This document shows, in pieces, positions 18,425-27,739 of a stretch of 56,559 nt of DNA. This DNA comes from Verrucomicrobiota bacterium (lineage in GTDB: Bacteria > Verrucomicrobiota > Verrucomicrobiia > Verrucomicrobiales > Akkermansiaceae). The notes beneath the pieces were generated by a model. The model worked only from the letters and a program-made list of their open reading frames with translations. It was not told the origin of the DNA and made no database searches. The translations under genes were made by a program, and so were the position numbers. The stretch lies in the NCBI GenBank assembly GCA_004294095.1, contig RDZR01000036.1:1-56559 (forward strand), in the 5' to 3' direction. Every line of letters begins with the position of its first letter. Within the stretch, counting starts at the first letter, position 1.

Positions 18425-19726
18425 TCACGGGTTATCGTGTGTGGCGGAATCAGTGGTTGAAGGCGTGCTTTCTTCGCGGATCCAGACGTTGGAAAATTCC
18501 AATGCTTGGCCGTGATGCTGAATGCCAATCGGACCCCTTGCTGGCATTTCTGATAGATCAGCTCCTTCGATGACCACTCGGCCGTTGAGCGAGACACTCA
18601 CGCGGTTTCCTTTCGCTTGGATCATCATGCGGTTCCATACTCCCGTTGGTTGATCGGCACGCAATTTGGGTGTGCAGGCCGCGCGCACCTCATCTGGCGT
18701 GCTATCTTCATGACGGTAGCCATAAATTTCGCCTGAGCCAACCGACCAATTCCAAAGATTCACTTGGCTCTTTTCATTGCCGCGAATGAAAATGCCGCTG
18801 TCCTGTTCTTCCACTTCGATGCGTTGCGGCTCGCCTTTTTCATCCAGTTTGATTTTTCCGTTAGATTCGATGATTGGCTGGGGCATGATGTTTCCGCGAT
18901 GGCTCCAGCGCCAATCAAACACCATCGTGAAATCGCCGTAGGTTTTTTTCGTCCACAAATTCCGAGGTTCGCCAAGTTTGCCCGTATGCTTGAGTGCGCC
19001 GTCTTGCGCGAACCACTCATGGGTCGTCGCAGGATCATGCACCCAACCTTGCAGTGATTTGCCGTCAAAGAGCGGTTTAAATCCTGCCTCTGTGACGCCC
19101 GCCGTATTCGCTGCTGGCACCATTTCGTGGATCTTAACGTTGCGGAAGCTCGCTTCGCTGCCGCGGCCTAGAAACACGATTTGTCCGGCGCGTTGTTTCA
19201 AGCCAAGATGATCTGGCTGCTTGGCGCTGAGATCGTTCAAATTGGCCCGAGAAATCATCGCGCCATTCAATTCAACTGCGATGGTGGATTCCATCACGGT
19301 GATGCGTTGGTGATTCCACTCGCCTGCGGGCTTAAGCGCGGGTGAGACGGGAGCGACGAGGCCCGCAATTGAGCCATGAGCTTGGGTGGGGGCGGCCGCT
19401 GCATTGGCTGTGGCACCCAACAACGGAATGGCAACGCCGGATTTTTGAGGGTCTCCTTGCCCAGCATAATGGAGCACCAACGTGTAAGATCCTTCAGCGG
19501 GCAATTTGAAATCAAAATCTAACACATAGCGGGTGTAGAGCGCCTTGCTCACCAGCATTTCAGATTTTTCAGTAGTCGTGAGCACGCCCTCGTTGAGCAC
19601 GTATCCAGCGCCATTCCATGCGTCCAATTTCCCATTGGAAAATAAGTCTCGTAAGGCGTCATTTTCGGCAAATGCACCAGATATCGGCATCAGCAAAACG
19701 GCAAAAAGTAGGGTCGGTAATTTCAT
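18425..19726 (-). CDS. Secreted protein with two DUF1080 (LamG-like) domains
   Basis: A signal peptide (MKLPTLLFAVLLMPISGAFA) leads into two concanavalin-like domains. The first covers about residues 25-205 (LFSNGKLDAWNGAGYVL, YVLDFDFKLP); the second, about 210-425, starts with the typical FKPLFDGKSLQGWVHD and includes FTMVFDWRW, GIFIRG and GPIGIQHHGQALEFSNVWIR. DUF1080 proteins include 3-keto-disaccharide hydrolases and are very numerous in Verrucomicrobiota and Planctomycetota, where they act on sugars outside the cytoplasm. No sugar oxidoreductase is adjacent, so the substrate is open. The gene stands alone, divergent from the FGGY kinase homologue. Confidence 0.85.
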   Translation of the reverse strand: MKLPTLLFAVLLMPISGAFAENDALRDLFSNGKLDAWNGAGYVLNEGVLTTTEKSEMLVSKALYTRYVLDFDFKLPAEGSYTLVLHYAGQGDPQKSGVAIPLLGATANAAAAPTQAHGSIAGLVAPVSPALKPAGEWNHQRITVMESTIAVELNGAMISRANLNDLSAKQPDHLGLKQRAGQIVFLGRGSEASFRNVKIHEMVPAANTAGVTEAGFKPLFDGKSLQGWVHDPATTHEWFAQDGALKHTGKLGEPRNLWTKKTYGDFTMVFDWRWSHRGNIMPQPIIESNGKIKLDEKGEPQRIEVEEQDSGIFIRGNEKSQVNLWNWSVGSGEIYGYRHEDSTPDEVRAACTPKLRADQPTGVWNRMMIQAKGNRVSVSLNGRVVIEGADLSEMPARGPIGIQHHGQALEFSNVWIREESTPSTTDSATHDNP

Positions 19727-19919
19727 TGCAGGATCTGTAATTTATGAGGGGACTGCGATTTTGTCACGAAGAGAATCACGGCTAACCCCATGCTCATGAC
19801 ATGATCCACCTCGGGGCCTGAATTCGCGCATCGATAGGCTTGTCAAAGGCAGATTGCTGGACAGAATGCATGCATCCGAGAAGCCGCAATTAGTTGCGAA
19901 GGACGGACGGATTGATCTC

Positions 19920-21419
19920 ATGCACTTTATTGGAATTGAAATTGAGCAAAATGGCACTCGCACCGTCGTGCTTGATTTGGAGGCGGGTGTTGTGCTGGCC
20001 GAAGCCTGGGCACCGCACGCGTGGACTGAAGGATTGCCAGCGGGATATCGTGAGCAAAATCCCGCGCAATGGATTGATGCGGTGGATCAGACGCTGCGGC
20101 AATGTTTGAACGAAATTGGCCCCGAGAAGCAACGCATCAGTGGCATGGGAGTGGCGGGTCCGCTGCGAGGATTGGTTTTGTTAGATGAGGCCAACCGCAT
20201 TATACGTCATGCAAAATTGGCGGGTGATCGCTCGGCGAAACGGCAAGCTGAGGAGTTGGCGCGGGCGTTTGGCGGTGCTCCTGGTTTATTGGAATTGGTC
20301 GGGCAAGTGCCGGGCGTGGAATCTGCGGCGGCGGAGTGCTTGTGGCTCAAACAGCACGAACCGTATCATTTCCAACGGATCGAGGTGATGCTGACCGTTC
20401 AGGATTTCATTTCCTATTGGCTTACCGGCCAGAGAGCGACGGAACCGGGCAGTGCTTCAGCGACGGGCATGTTCGATGTGAGGACGCGCCATTGGTCGAT
20501 CGAAATGATGAACTTCATCGATCCGGCGTTGGAAGCGATGCTGCCACCGATCGGAGCCTCGCAGCAACCGCGTGGAATGTTGCGCGGTGAGTTGGCAAAA
20601 GAATGGGGACTTTCTGAATGGGTGCAAGTTTCTGCGGGCAGTGCGGCGCCGATGTTATCGGCATTGGCCGCCGGTTGCGTCGCCGATAAAACCGTCGCTC
20701 TGGATTGGTCAAGCCAAGGAGTCATCATGGGCGTTGGCAATGCGCCGGTGATCGATTTTCGCGGTGAAATTTTACCGTTATGCTCGGCGACGGGATCGTG
20801 GCTCGGCCTAGCGACGGTGACGAATGCCACGGTGGCACCTGGGATTTTACGGCGCCATTATGGATGGTCTGCTTCTCAATTTGAGGAAATGGTCAGCAGC
20901 GTCGCGGTGGGTGCGGACGGACTACTATTATTGCCGTATTTCACTGGGGAATCGATTCCGCATTTGCCGGAAGGCACGGGAATGTTGCATGGCATCTCGC
21001 CAGATAATTTTACACCCGCTCATCTCGCCAGAGCTGCGGCAGAAGGAGTGGCGCTGAGTTTTGGCTACGCCATGAGCCGTTTGTTAGATTTAGGCTTTGA
21101 GCCAGAAGAGATCCGGCTGTTAGGGCCGAGTGCTTCGAGCCCCATCGCGCGGCAGATGTTAGCAGATGTGTTTGGCATTCCGGTGGTTCCGGTTGTCACC
21201 AGACAAGGCGCGGCGGTGGGTGCGGCAATGCAGGCAGCTGTGGCTTTTTTCCAACAAAGTGGGGAGTCCTTGGGCTTTGATGAAATTGCGAGTTACCTCG
21301 TCGCCGGTGATCCTAGCGCTACGTGTTACCCGAATCCGCAAGATCAGGAAATCTATCAGAATTTGATGTCTCGCCAGCAATATCTCGTCGATACGCTGCA
21401 TACCGCTGGGTTCATGTGA
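19920..21419 (+). CDS. FGGY-family carbohydrate kinase homologue (xylulokinase-like), probably inactive
   Basis: The fold and length (499 residues) are those of xylulokinase-like FGGY kinases: GVAGPLRGLVLLD, TVQDFISYWLTG and QGAAVGAAMQAAVAFF all align. The catalytic motifs, however, are missing. The N-terminal D-x-G-T phosphate loop reads IGIEIEQNGT. The segment that normally reads GGGDNAA, with the catalytic Asp, reads AGSAAPML (239-246). The following SLGTSG is DWSSQG, and the adenosine-loop GGGA is GPSA. I start at the ATG at 19920, where family similarity begins. It overlaps the DUF374 acyltransferase gene by GTGA. The motif loss suggests a pseudokinase with a binding or regulatory role; this is inference from by-eye alignment. 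Confidence 0.75.
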   Translation: MHFIGIEIEQNGTRTVVLDLEAGVVLAEAWAPHAWTEGLPAGYREQNPAQWIDAVDQTLRQCLNEIGPEKQRISGMGVAGPLRGLVLLDEANRIIRHAKLAGDRSAKRQAEELARAFGGAPGLLELVGQVPGVESAAAECLWLKQHEPYHFQRIEVMLTVQDFISYWLTGQRATEPGSASATGMFDVRTRHWSIEMMNFIDPALEAMLPPIGASQQPRGMLRGELAKEWGLSEWVQVSAGSAAPMLSALAAGCVADKTVALDWSSQGVIMGVGNAPVIDFRGEILPLCSATGSWLGLATVTNATVAPGILRRHYGWSASQFEEMVSSVAVGADGLLLLPYFTGESIPHLPEGTGMLHGISPDNFTPAHLARAAAEGVALSFGYAMSRLLDLGFEPEEIRLLGPSASSPIARQMLADVFGIPVVPVVTRQGAAVGAAMQAAVAFFQQSGESLGFDEIASYLVAGDPSATCYPNPQDQEIYQNLMSRQQYLVDTLHTAGFM

Positions 21420-22081
21420 AAAAAAGTCAGGACATTCGAGGTGATCGGAAATCGCACATTCTCGGCACCATCGCTGGCTGGATCATGCGATGCTGGGCGA
21501 TGACGCTGAGGTATGAAGTGGAAGATCGCAGCGGGATCACGCGGGGTGATGGGCCACCGCAGCGCATGATTTATACGCTATGGCATAGCCGAATTTTCGC
21601 GGCGACGCCGATATGGGCGCGGAAAATTGGACGCCATCGCAAGGCCGCGGTGCTCACCAGCGCGAGCCATGATGGCGCGATTTTAGCGGCGGCCATGGGG
21701 TTCTTTGGGCTGAGTGCGGTGCGTGGATCTTCATCGCGCCGGGCGGTGGCGGCCTTGGTGGGAATGAGGCGTGCGTTAGAGCAGGGCATCGATGTTTGCA
21801 TCACGCCGGATGGGCCGCGCGGGCCGCGTTACAGCTTTTCGCCGGGGGTCATTAAAATTGCCGAAATGACCGGCGCTGCGGTGTTGCCCATTCATCTCAC
21901 CTGCGAGCGTGCTTGGCGCTTGCGGACGTGGGACAAGATGGTCATCCCTCTTCCCTTCAGCCGCGTGCGCGTGATTTTTGACGAGGCCATCGTCGTCCCA
22001 AGAGGCATGGACGAGGAGCAATTCGCTTCCCATCTTCGAGCGATCCAACAGCGAATGCTCGACGGCGTGGATGATTTATAA
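21416..22081 (+). CDS. DUF374 lysophospholipid acyltransferase-like protein
   Basis: The product of 221 residues matches the DUF374 family: YTLWHSRIFAATPIW near the N-terminus, LTSASHDGAILAAAMGFFGLSAVRGSSSRRA in the middle, and CITPDGPRGPRYSFSPGVIKIAEMTGAAVLPIH. The family is related to acyltransferases of phospholipid and lipid A synthesis; the HD in SASHDG takes the place of the HX4D motif. The start is GTG at 21416, overlapping the stop of the kinase homologue (GTGA). The frame is open further upstream but only inside that gene. It is probably the second gene of an operon with folD. Confidence 0.8.
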   Translation: MKKSQDIRGDRKSHILGTIAGWIMRCWAMTLRYEVEDRSGITRGDGPPQRMIYTLWHSRIFAATPIWARKIGRHRKAAVLTSASHDGAILAAAMGFFGLSAVRGSSSRRAVAALVGMRRALEQGIDVCITPDGPRGPRYSFSPGVIKIAEMTGAAVLPIHLTCERAWRLRTWDKMVIPLPFSRVRVIFDEAIVVPRGMDEEQFASHLRAIQQRMLDGVDDL

Positions 22082-22096
22082 AACAGTTTTTTCAAG

Positions 22097-22999
22097 ATGA
22101 CTTCACCGATGTTGATTGATGGCAAAAAAGTCGCTCAGGATGTGTTAGAAATGTGTCGAGCGGAAGCGAAAGAATTGATCGATCAAGGGTTGCGGCCCGG
22201 GCTCGCCGTTGTTTTGGTGGGCGATGATCCAGCGTCTGCCGTTTACGTCGGATCCAAGGTGAAGACCTGCGCGGACTTGGGATTTCATTCTGTTGAGAAA
22301 ATTTTACCCGCCAGCACTCGCCAAGAAGAATTGTTAGAGATCGTGCAGCAACTGAATGCAGATCCGTCCATACACGGCATTTTGGTGCAATCTCCACTGC
22401 CGCCGCACATGGACGAGCAGGCGATCGTTCGCGCGCTGGATCCGCGGAAAGATGTGGACGGATTTCACCCGGAAAATGTGGCGAAATTAGTCATGGAGGA
22501 TCCATCGGCATTGGTGCCATGCACGCCGGCCGGCTGCATGAAATTGTTAGAGCAGGCGGGCATCCCACTGGCGGGTGCGAATGTGGTGGTGATTGGCCGC
22601 AGCATGATTGTAGGCAAGCCGATGGCGATGTTGTTAGTTTCCAAGGCCGCGAACGCGACGGTGACCATCGCCCACTCGCGCTCGCGCGATCTGCCCAGAA
22701 TTTGCCGACAGGCTGATATTATTATCGCGGCAGTTGGGCGGCCAGAAATGGTGCGAGCGGATTGGATTAAGCCGGGTGCCGTGGTGATCGACGTCGGCAT
22801 CAACCGCATCGCCGCACCGGAGAAAAAGGCGGGCTACCGCTTGGTGGGCGATGTGGCGTTTGCAGAAGTGGCGCCGTTATGCTCGGCAATCACGCCGGTG
22901 CCGGGTGGTGTTGGCCCGATGACGATCGCCATGTTAATGAAAAATACACTGCAAGCAGCGCGGCAATCGCTTCATCAATCGAGCGCCCAGAAAAGTTGA
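22097..22999 (+). CDS. folD: Methylenetetrahydrofolate dehydrogenase/cyclohydrolase FolD
   Basis: FolD interconverts 5,10-methylene-THF and 10-formyl-THF with NADP in the cytoplasm. This 300-residue protein has the catalytic segment YVGSKVKTC (Tyr50, Lys54), [31 protein letters not shown], the Rossmann motif [14 protein letters not shown] and the C-terminal [10 protein letters not shown]. All are canonical. It lies 15 bases after the DUF374 gene. The gene contains four GTTAGA motifs, each read as Leu-Glu in frame. Confidence 0.95.
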   Translation: MTSPMLIDGKKVAQDVLEMCRAEAKELIDQGLRPGLAVVLVGDDPASAVYVGSKVKTCADLGFHSVEKILPASTRQEELLEIVQQLNADPSIHGILVQSPLPPHMDEQAIVRALDPRKDVDGFHPENVAKLVMEDPSALVPCTPAGCMKLLEQAGIPLAGANVVVIGRSMIVGKPMAMLLVSKAANATVTIAHSRSRDLPRICRQADIIIAAVGRPEMVRADWIKPGAVVIDVGINRIAAPEKKAGYRLVGDVAFAEVAPLCSAITPVPGGVGPMTIAMLMKNTLQAARQSLHQSSAQKS

Positions 23000-23042
23000 A
23001 TTTTTGCATGCGGTTTTTCGATAAATCAGATAGTTTTTAGTC

Positions 23043-23447
23043 ATGGCAAGACGCGCGAGCTCATCATTTCATCCGGGTTGGATCATCGCTTGCGTGGTGG
23101 GCTTGATTCTCATCGGCATTGCAGGGAAGTCATGGTTCTCGCAGAAGGCCGTGGGATTTACCGGCGTGAAACCGCTGGTTCTCCAAGATTTGTTAGATAA
23201 TGGCAACAGCCTGCGCGGCAATGAATACTCGGTAAAAGGTGAGGTGGATGAAAAATTACAATGGACAAGTGGCCGCGGCCAAGTGGTGAGTGTGAAGGTG
23301 AGAACGGATTCCGGAGATTCGTATCTTGGAATCGAAGTGCCGCCCGAGTTCAGCAAGCTCAACATCGAAATTAAGCAATCGTATCATTTCCGGGTAAAAT
23401 TCCGCCAAGGTGGCATTGCCGTTGCGACGGATATCCAAAGGCTATAA
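23043..23447 (+). CDS. Hypothetical single-pass membrane protein
   Basis: I do not recognise this 134-residue protein. It has a positively charged N-terminus (MARRASSSFHP) and one membrane helix (WIIACVVGLILIGIAG, about 13-28). About 95 extracytoplasmic residues with alternating beta-type segments follow (NEYSVKGEVDEKLQW, VVSVKVRTDSG, YHFRVKFRQGGIAVA), suggestive of a small OB-like barrel. It sits between folD and a secreted helical protein with short gaps, so it is probably in the same transcript. A periplasm-facing role is likely. Confidence 0.65.
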   Translation: MARRASSSFHPGWIIACVVGLILIGIAGKSWFSQKAVGFTGVKPLVLQDLLDNGNSLRGNEYSVKGEVDEKLQWTSGRGQVVSVKVRTDSGDSYLGIEVPPEFSKLNIEIKQSYHFRVKFRQGGIAVATDIQRL

Positions 23448-23459
23448 CAGATTTTTTAA

Positions 23460-25343
23460 ATGAAACATTTTTACGCCTTGAGTTTTCTACTGGCCACAGC
23501 TGTGTGTGTTCATGCACAGGTCTATACGCCACCTGCGGCAGATGAGAATGCTGCGCCGGCAGCGGGAGGAGGCGGCTCAAGCACGCCAAAACCAGCGGCG
23601 GGCAGCAGTCCATTTGGCCAAGAAATTCCGCTTTTTGATCCATCTGCGGAAACGATCACGGTAGCCGGAATTACGATTCCTCTTGCGAATAATCGTTTGC
23701 TCAAAGCGCGATTTGAAAAATATCTCAATCAAGCACCCGAGGATGACGAGGCCGCGAAAATGTATCGTGAAACGATCAAGAAGGTGTTAGAAAAACTATC
23801 TCCCTACCATCGTCCGCGGCCGGATTTGAATGGTGCGTTTAGTTTATTGCCAGCGGCCAGCAGCTATCCGGGTGATGCGAACTTGTGTGGCACTCTCGCA
23901 GAATCGATTTACACCTCCATGCTTTCTCGCCAGGACATGCGGGGATTGGAGGATCTGAATCTTTCGTTAGAAAAGGAAAAACAATCCATCGTCAACGATG
24001 GGGATTGGAAGGCAATTCACGGCAAAAGCACCAAGCCGATGGGCAAAGAGCCGCCTCCGAAAGAAGGTGAAGCTTCTGCCGCCAGCAACGTCGTTCAAGA
24101 GCCAGGCACTGGAATGAATTCTTTGCGCTATACGGAAATTCTCCGCCGCATTGGGGAAATTGAAGCACTGAAAAAAGCCAACGTCGTGCGCACCGAGGCG
24201 CAAATTTTCCGAACAAAAGTGCAGTATCAAGTCAACATGGTGCAGTGGTTTACTCAGCGCCGTTATGAGCATGTCTTAATGGCCGCGCGTTTTTACAATC
24301 AAATTTGGAAAGATGGAGATACGGAATTGCATATCGATAAAAACTCCGACGTTTCCAAACTCTTCACTCAATCTGTGGGCGTGAGTCCGACGGTAAGCTC
24401 GTTAGATTCGCTCTCCAATGAAGTCATCCGCGAGGTGGGAAAAACGTTAGAAGCCTTTGAATTACTGCTTTCCCGCGGGGATCTTCACAGTGCCACTCAA
24501 CGGCTGATGGAGGCCTTCGCGGTTGGCGAATTCATGGAGCCCATTGCCACGTTGGAACTGGAAAAAAAACTCCGCGTGGCCGGCTATGCTCGCAATCTCA
24601 ACGAGCTTTACGATAGCATCCAAGCGCGAGATTACGGCACGGCACGCAAGCTCGTGAATCAACTCCGAGCCGAGGCCAAAGATTTCCCATCATCCAAAGC
24701 GGAGAGTGTGATTTCCGCGGCGACCTTGGCCTCGGATCTCGCCATCGAAGAGGCAAAATCTCACGTTCTAAATCGTGATAGCGCAAAGGCAACGGAACTC
24801 ATTACCAAGGCCACCGAAACATGGCCGACCAACCCGAAGCTCACGGAATTTCGCGAACTGATCACCCAAAGCAGCGGTATTTCCATGGCTCGCAATGATT
24901 TTGACCGGCTCGTGAGCGAGGGGAATTTCCGGGAAATCGCCAGGCGCCAATACGAAATTGCGCCCTCGATCATGGGCGATGCCAAGCGCGAGGAGGCATT
25001 CAAAGAAATCATGGGAAATCTCACCAAGATTGAAGCGGCTTTGGGCAAGGCAGCTGAGTTCTCCCGAATTGGCCAAAGTTACGCAGCGTGGGAACAACTC
25101 GCCGAGCTGCGCTCATCGTTTCCCGATGATCCGAAGTTAGGCCGCGAAATGGAATTGCTCGCACCCAAAGTGGCTGATTTTACCCTATCGATTGAAAAAG
25201 CGACTGAATTTGAGAAGCGCGCCGATGTGCAAGTCGGCTCCGCGCTGAGTTGGTATTTGAAGGCGCGCAGCATCCATCCACAAAGCACGATTGCCGCTGA
25301 TGGCGTGAAGCGGCTTAGTGCGAAAATTTTACCGCCAGATTAG
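23460..25343 (+). CDS. Secreted alpha-helical protein of unknown function
   Basis: A signal peptide (MKHFYALSFLLATAVCVHA) precedes a Pro/Ala/Gly-rich stretch and about 550 residues of helical sequence rich in Glu, Lys, Ala and Leu. Segments such as AFELLLSRGDLHSATQRLMEAF and KATELITKATETWPTNPKLTEF have the spacing of TPR-like helical hairpins. I see no catalytic motif. It begins 12 bases after the preceding membrane protein and is followed by a TPM-domain protein, so the three may form an envelope gene block. Function unknown. Confidence 0.7.
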   Translation: MKHFYALSFLLATAVCVHAQVYTPPAADENAAPAAGGGGSSTPKPAAGSSPFGQEIPLFDPSAETITVAGITIPLANNRLLKARFEKYLNQAPEDDEAAKMYRETIKKVLEKLSPYHRPRPDLNGAFSLLPAASSYPGDANLCGTLAESIYTSMLSRQDMRGLEDLNLSLEKEKQSIVNDGDWKAIHGKSTKPMGKEPPPKEGEASAASNVVQEPGTGMNSLRYTEILRRIGEIEALKKANVVRTEAQIFRTKVQYQVNMVQWFTQRRYEHVLMAARFYNQIWKDGDTELHIDKNSDVSKLFTQSVGVSPTVSSLDSLSNEVIREVGKTLEAFELLLSRGDLHSATQRLMEAFAVGEFMEPIATLELEKKLRVAGYARNLNELYDSIQARDYGTARKLVNQLRAEAKDFPSSKAESVISAATLASDLAIEEAKSHVLNRDSAKATELITKATETWPTNPKLTEFRELITQSSGISMARNDFDRLVSEGNFREIARRQYEIAPSIMGDAKREEAFKEIMGNLTKIEAALGKAAEFSRIGQSYAAWEQLAELRSSFPDDPKLGREMELLAPKVADFTLSIEKATEFEKRADVQVGSALSWYLKARSIHPQSTIAADGVKRLSAKILPPD

Positions 25344-25401
25344 ATTATTTAAGATGATTCTTGTCATCATTAGGAAATCTGGAAAAACATGATGGTAGGA
25401 C

Positions 25402-26166
25402 ATGGCGGCATTGATTACTTCACGTTTTGCAGCATTGGGCGTGCTGTTTGGATTGGCGCTAGGCCTACATGGCCAAGTCATTTCCCCAGTATTGGATTCT
25501 AGAAAATCGCAGCCTCCCGAGAGCGGCATTTATGATCGCAATGGATTTTTCCGTAGTTCTCCAGAACTGAAGAACCGCATCTCGGAACAACTAATCCAAC
25601 TGCGTGAGCTGCATGGATATCATATATATTTGGTCTTAGAGCCAGTGATGATTGGATCCACTGTGCAAGATCTTGCCGAAAAATTGCGTAGCGAATGGTT
25701 GCCCGATGGTGATGGGTTGGTTGTGGTTTTTGAAGCGAATAGTCGCGGCATTGGTTACGGCTGGGATCTCTGCAGCATCGATTTTGAGGATGCGCCTCTG
25801 CGGGATAACGAAATCCCGACTCATGAAATCTCCGGGATCATTCAGCGTAGCGTCTCTGGATTGTCGGTGAATGTTGAGGCGGAAGCCTATATTGATGCAT
25901 TGATGCAAAATATCGTCCGCGAGTGCAGTCATTATTTTCAACAACGTGCCATGCCTTTACCAGAAGGTAGAAATCGCTTGATGCTGTTGCTTGTGGTGGT
26001 CGTGACGTGCATTTTAATCGCCATTTCGTTTCTGTTAGGAATCATCCTTCGCCGCTTTGGGCGGATTGGACAACTCAAGTATCGTTTTGCGGAAACGGAC
26101 GCGACCGAGCGGTTTGGCGCACCTGCTGGAACAAGCGCAGTTAGCCGATCGTTCAAAGACGATTAA
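25402..26166 (+). CDS. TPM-domain (Psb32/YgcG-like) membrane protein
   Basis: The 254-residue product has an N-terminal signal segment (LGVLFGLALGLHG) and then a TPM domain of about 150 residues. The domain starts IYDRNGFFRSSPELKNRISEQL and includes YHIYLVLEPV, LPDGDGLVVVFEANSRGIGYGWDL. A C-terminal membrane helix (LLLVVVVTCILIAISFLLGIIL) and a short polar tail follow. TPM domains occur in photosystem repair and stress proteins and in bacterial membrane proteins of unclear function. Its neighbours are the secreted helical protein upstream and the convergent DUF2062 gene. The exact role is not known. Confidence 0.75.
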   Translation: MAALITSRFAALGVLFGLALGLHGQVISPVLDSRKSQPPESGIYDRNGFFRSSPELKNRISEQLIQLRELHGYHIYLVLEPVMIGSTVQDLAEKLRSEWLPDGDGLVVVFEANSRGIGYGWDLCSIDFEDAPLRDNEIPTHEISGIIQRSVSGLSVNVEAEAYIDALMQNIVRECSHYFQQRAMPLPEGRNRLMLLLVVVVTCILIAISFLLGIILRRFGRIGQLKYRFAETDATERFGAPAGTSAVSRSFKDD

Positions 26167-26169
26167 ACC

Positions 26170-26745
26170 TCACTTGGGCGATTTTTTCATCAACCCCAGA
26201 AAAAAATAAGAGAAGCCGATTCTCTTACGGTTGACGGGTAGGTGATGAGGAATGATTTTTGCAATCAACATCACTGTTGGATAAGCAAGGGCGGCGAGGA
26301 TGATACCAGATGCGAACATGCCTAAAGTGAAATTTGCGGCATTGATCACCCCGACTCCCGGAATTTCATACTGAACCTTAGCCAGAAATTCTGGCATTGG
26401 CAGCAAACAACTCTCGCGCAACCATTTCCCAAAAACCCCTTGACCATATACTACCGGACCCATCGTCACCGGATTAGTCACCCAGCAAGTGGCCATCGCA
26501 GTCGGCACATTGGCTCTGAGTAGCATCGCCAAAATCGCGGCCGGCAGCATCTGCATCGGCATTAACATCATCGAAAAGAAAATCCCAATGGTGACCGCAA
26601 GTGCCACGGAATCACGGCACGGCACCCACAACGAGCGCTCGAATAGTGGCTTGGAAATTTTTTGCCACCAAGGACGATGCCGCAACTGCGGGTGACGAAG
26701 CGCACGAAACGCTTTTCTCACGATTCTTAAATAACGGACTTTCAT
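26170..26745 (-). CDS. DUF2062 membrane protein
   Basis: The start is taken as the ATG at 26745; the frame stays open beyond it into the opposite-strand uppP gene, but only from this ATG is the product family-like. It has 191 residues, begins with a basic segment (MKVRYLRIVRKAFRAL) and contains the DUF2062 core: AVTIGIFFSMMLMPMQMLPAAILAMLLRANVPTA, TCWVTNPVTMGPVVY and further helices. DUF2062 proteins are small inner-membrane proteins often found near envelope polysaccharide genes; none has a firm function. It is divergent from uppP with about 94 bases between the starts. Confidence 0.82.
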   Translation of the reverse strand: MKVRYLRIVRKAFRALRHPQLRHRPWWQKISKPLFERSLWVPCRDSVALAVTIGIFFSMMLMPMQMLPAAILAMLLRANVPTAMATCWVTNPVTMGPVVYGQGVFGKWLRESCLLPMPEFLAKVQYEIPGVGVINAANFTLGMFASGIILAALAYPTVMLIAKIIPHHLPVNRKRIGFSYFFLGLMKKSPK

Positions 26746-26839
26746 TTGAGTGCTGGAGAAACGATCTGCCGCAATTGGTGATAAATCAATAGCAATGCTT
26801 GCTTGCATTTCAGTCAATCGACATACTCCGCGCACATCT

Positions 26840-27724
26840 ATGGAAGCGTGGCAAGCATTGGTTTTGGGCATCATCGAAGGAATCACCGAATACTTGCCGG
26901 TCAGCTCGACTGGGCATTTGCTGATCGCGCAGAATCTGTTAGGAATTGGTGTCGCCAATGAGCAGGAAAAAATCGCGGCAGATACGTTTGCGATTTGCAT
27001 CCAAGGCGGAGCGATACTCGCCGTGCTTGGCCTCTATTTTAAGCGAGTGCTGATGATGAAAGATGGCCTTCTTGGTCGCAATCCAGATGGCTTGAAATTG
27101 TTTATTTTGATCGTCGCAGGTTTTTTACCCGCAGCGGTTTTAGGCGTGATTTTTGATGATTGGATCGAAGCGACGTTGTTTAAGCCATGGCCAATCGTCG
27201 CTGCCTTATTGGCCGGCGGCATAGCCATTTTACTCATCGAAAAAGCAAAACCCCGCGATCCGGGCGCTTCATCGGGCAGAGATCTGTTAGAGATGACGTG
27301 GAAAATGGCACTCGTCATCGGCTTCATGCAATGCATCGCCATGTGGCCCGGCACGAGCCGCAGTTTGATGACGATTCTAGGTGGCTTGCTCGTCGGGCTG
27401 TCAGTCAAAGCCGCGGTAGAATATTCCTTTTTGTTAGGAGTCGTCACGCTCACTGCGGCGACTGCGAAGAAAGCCCTGTGGCCGGTGAGTGGGCTTGATC
27501 CAGCGTGGGATGTCTGGTTCGGCGGCACGAAGTTGTTATGGGAAACCTATGGCGCGATGCCTTTGCTCGTCGGCATCTTTTCGGCAGCGATTTCTGCAGC
27601 CTTGGCGGTGAAGTGGCTAGTTACTTATTTGCAACGCCACGGTCTATCCATTTTCGGCTGGTATCGCATTATATTAGCGGCCGTTCTCGCTGCGTTGTTT
27701 GTGACGGGCATGGTCACTGTTTAA
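26840..27724 (+). CDS. uppP: Undecaprenyl-diphosphatase UppP (BacA)
   Basis: UppP removes a phosphate from undecaprenyl diphosphate in the inner membrane and so recycles the lipid carrier for peptidoglycan; it also gives bacitracin tolerance. The start is the ATG at 26840, giving 294 residues that open with ALVLGIIEGITEYLPVSSTGHLLI, the canonical E-rich/SSTGH motif. The second motif, MQCIAMWPGTSRSLMTI (PGxSRS), is also intact. About seven or eight membrane helices are visible. Earlier in-frame ATGs give extra residues not found in the family. Confidence 0.94.
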   Translation: MEAWQALVLGIIEGITEYLPVSSTGHLLIAQNLLGIGVANEQEKIAADTFAICIQGGAILAVLGLYFKRVLMMKDGLLGRNPDGLKLFILIVAGFLPAAVLGVIFDDWIEATLFKPWPIVAALLAGGIAILLIEKAKPRDPGASSGRDLLEMTWKMALVIGFMQCIAMWPGTSRSLMTILGGLLVGLSVKAAVEYSFLLGVVTLTAATAKKALWPVSGLDPAWDVWFGGTKLLWETYGAMPLLVGIFSAAISAALAVKWLVTYLQRHGLSIFGWYRIILAAVLAALFVTGMVTV

Positions 27725-27739
27725 ATCATACGAGAAATT

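Noticed and set aside
26746-27000. Upstream extension of the DUF2062 gene into uppP
   Set aside because: It runs antisense through uppP and gives residues with no family match.
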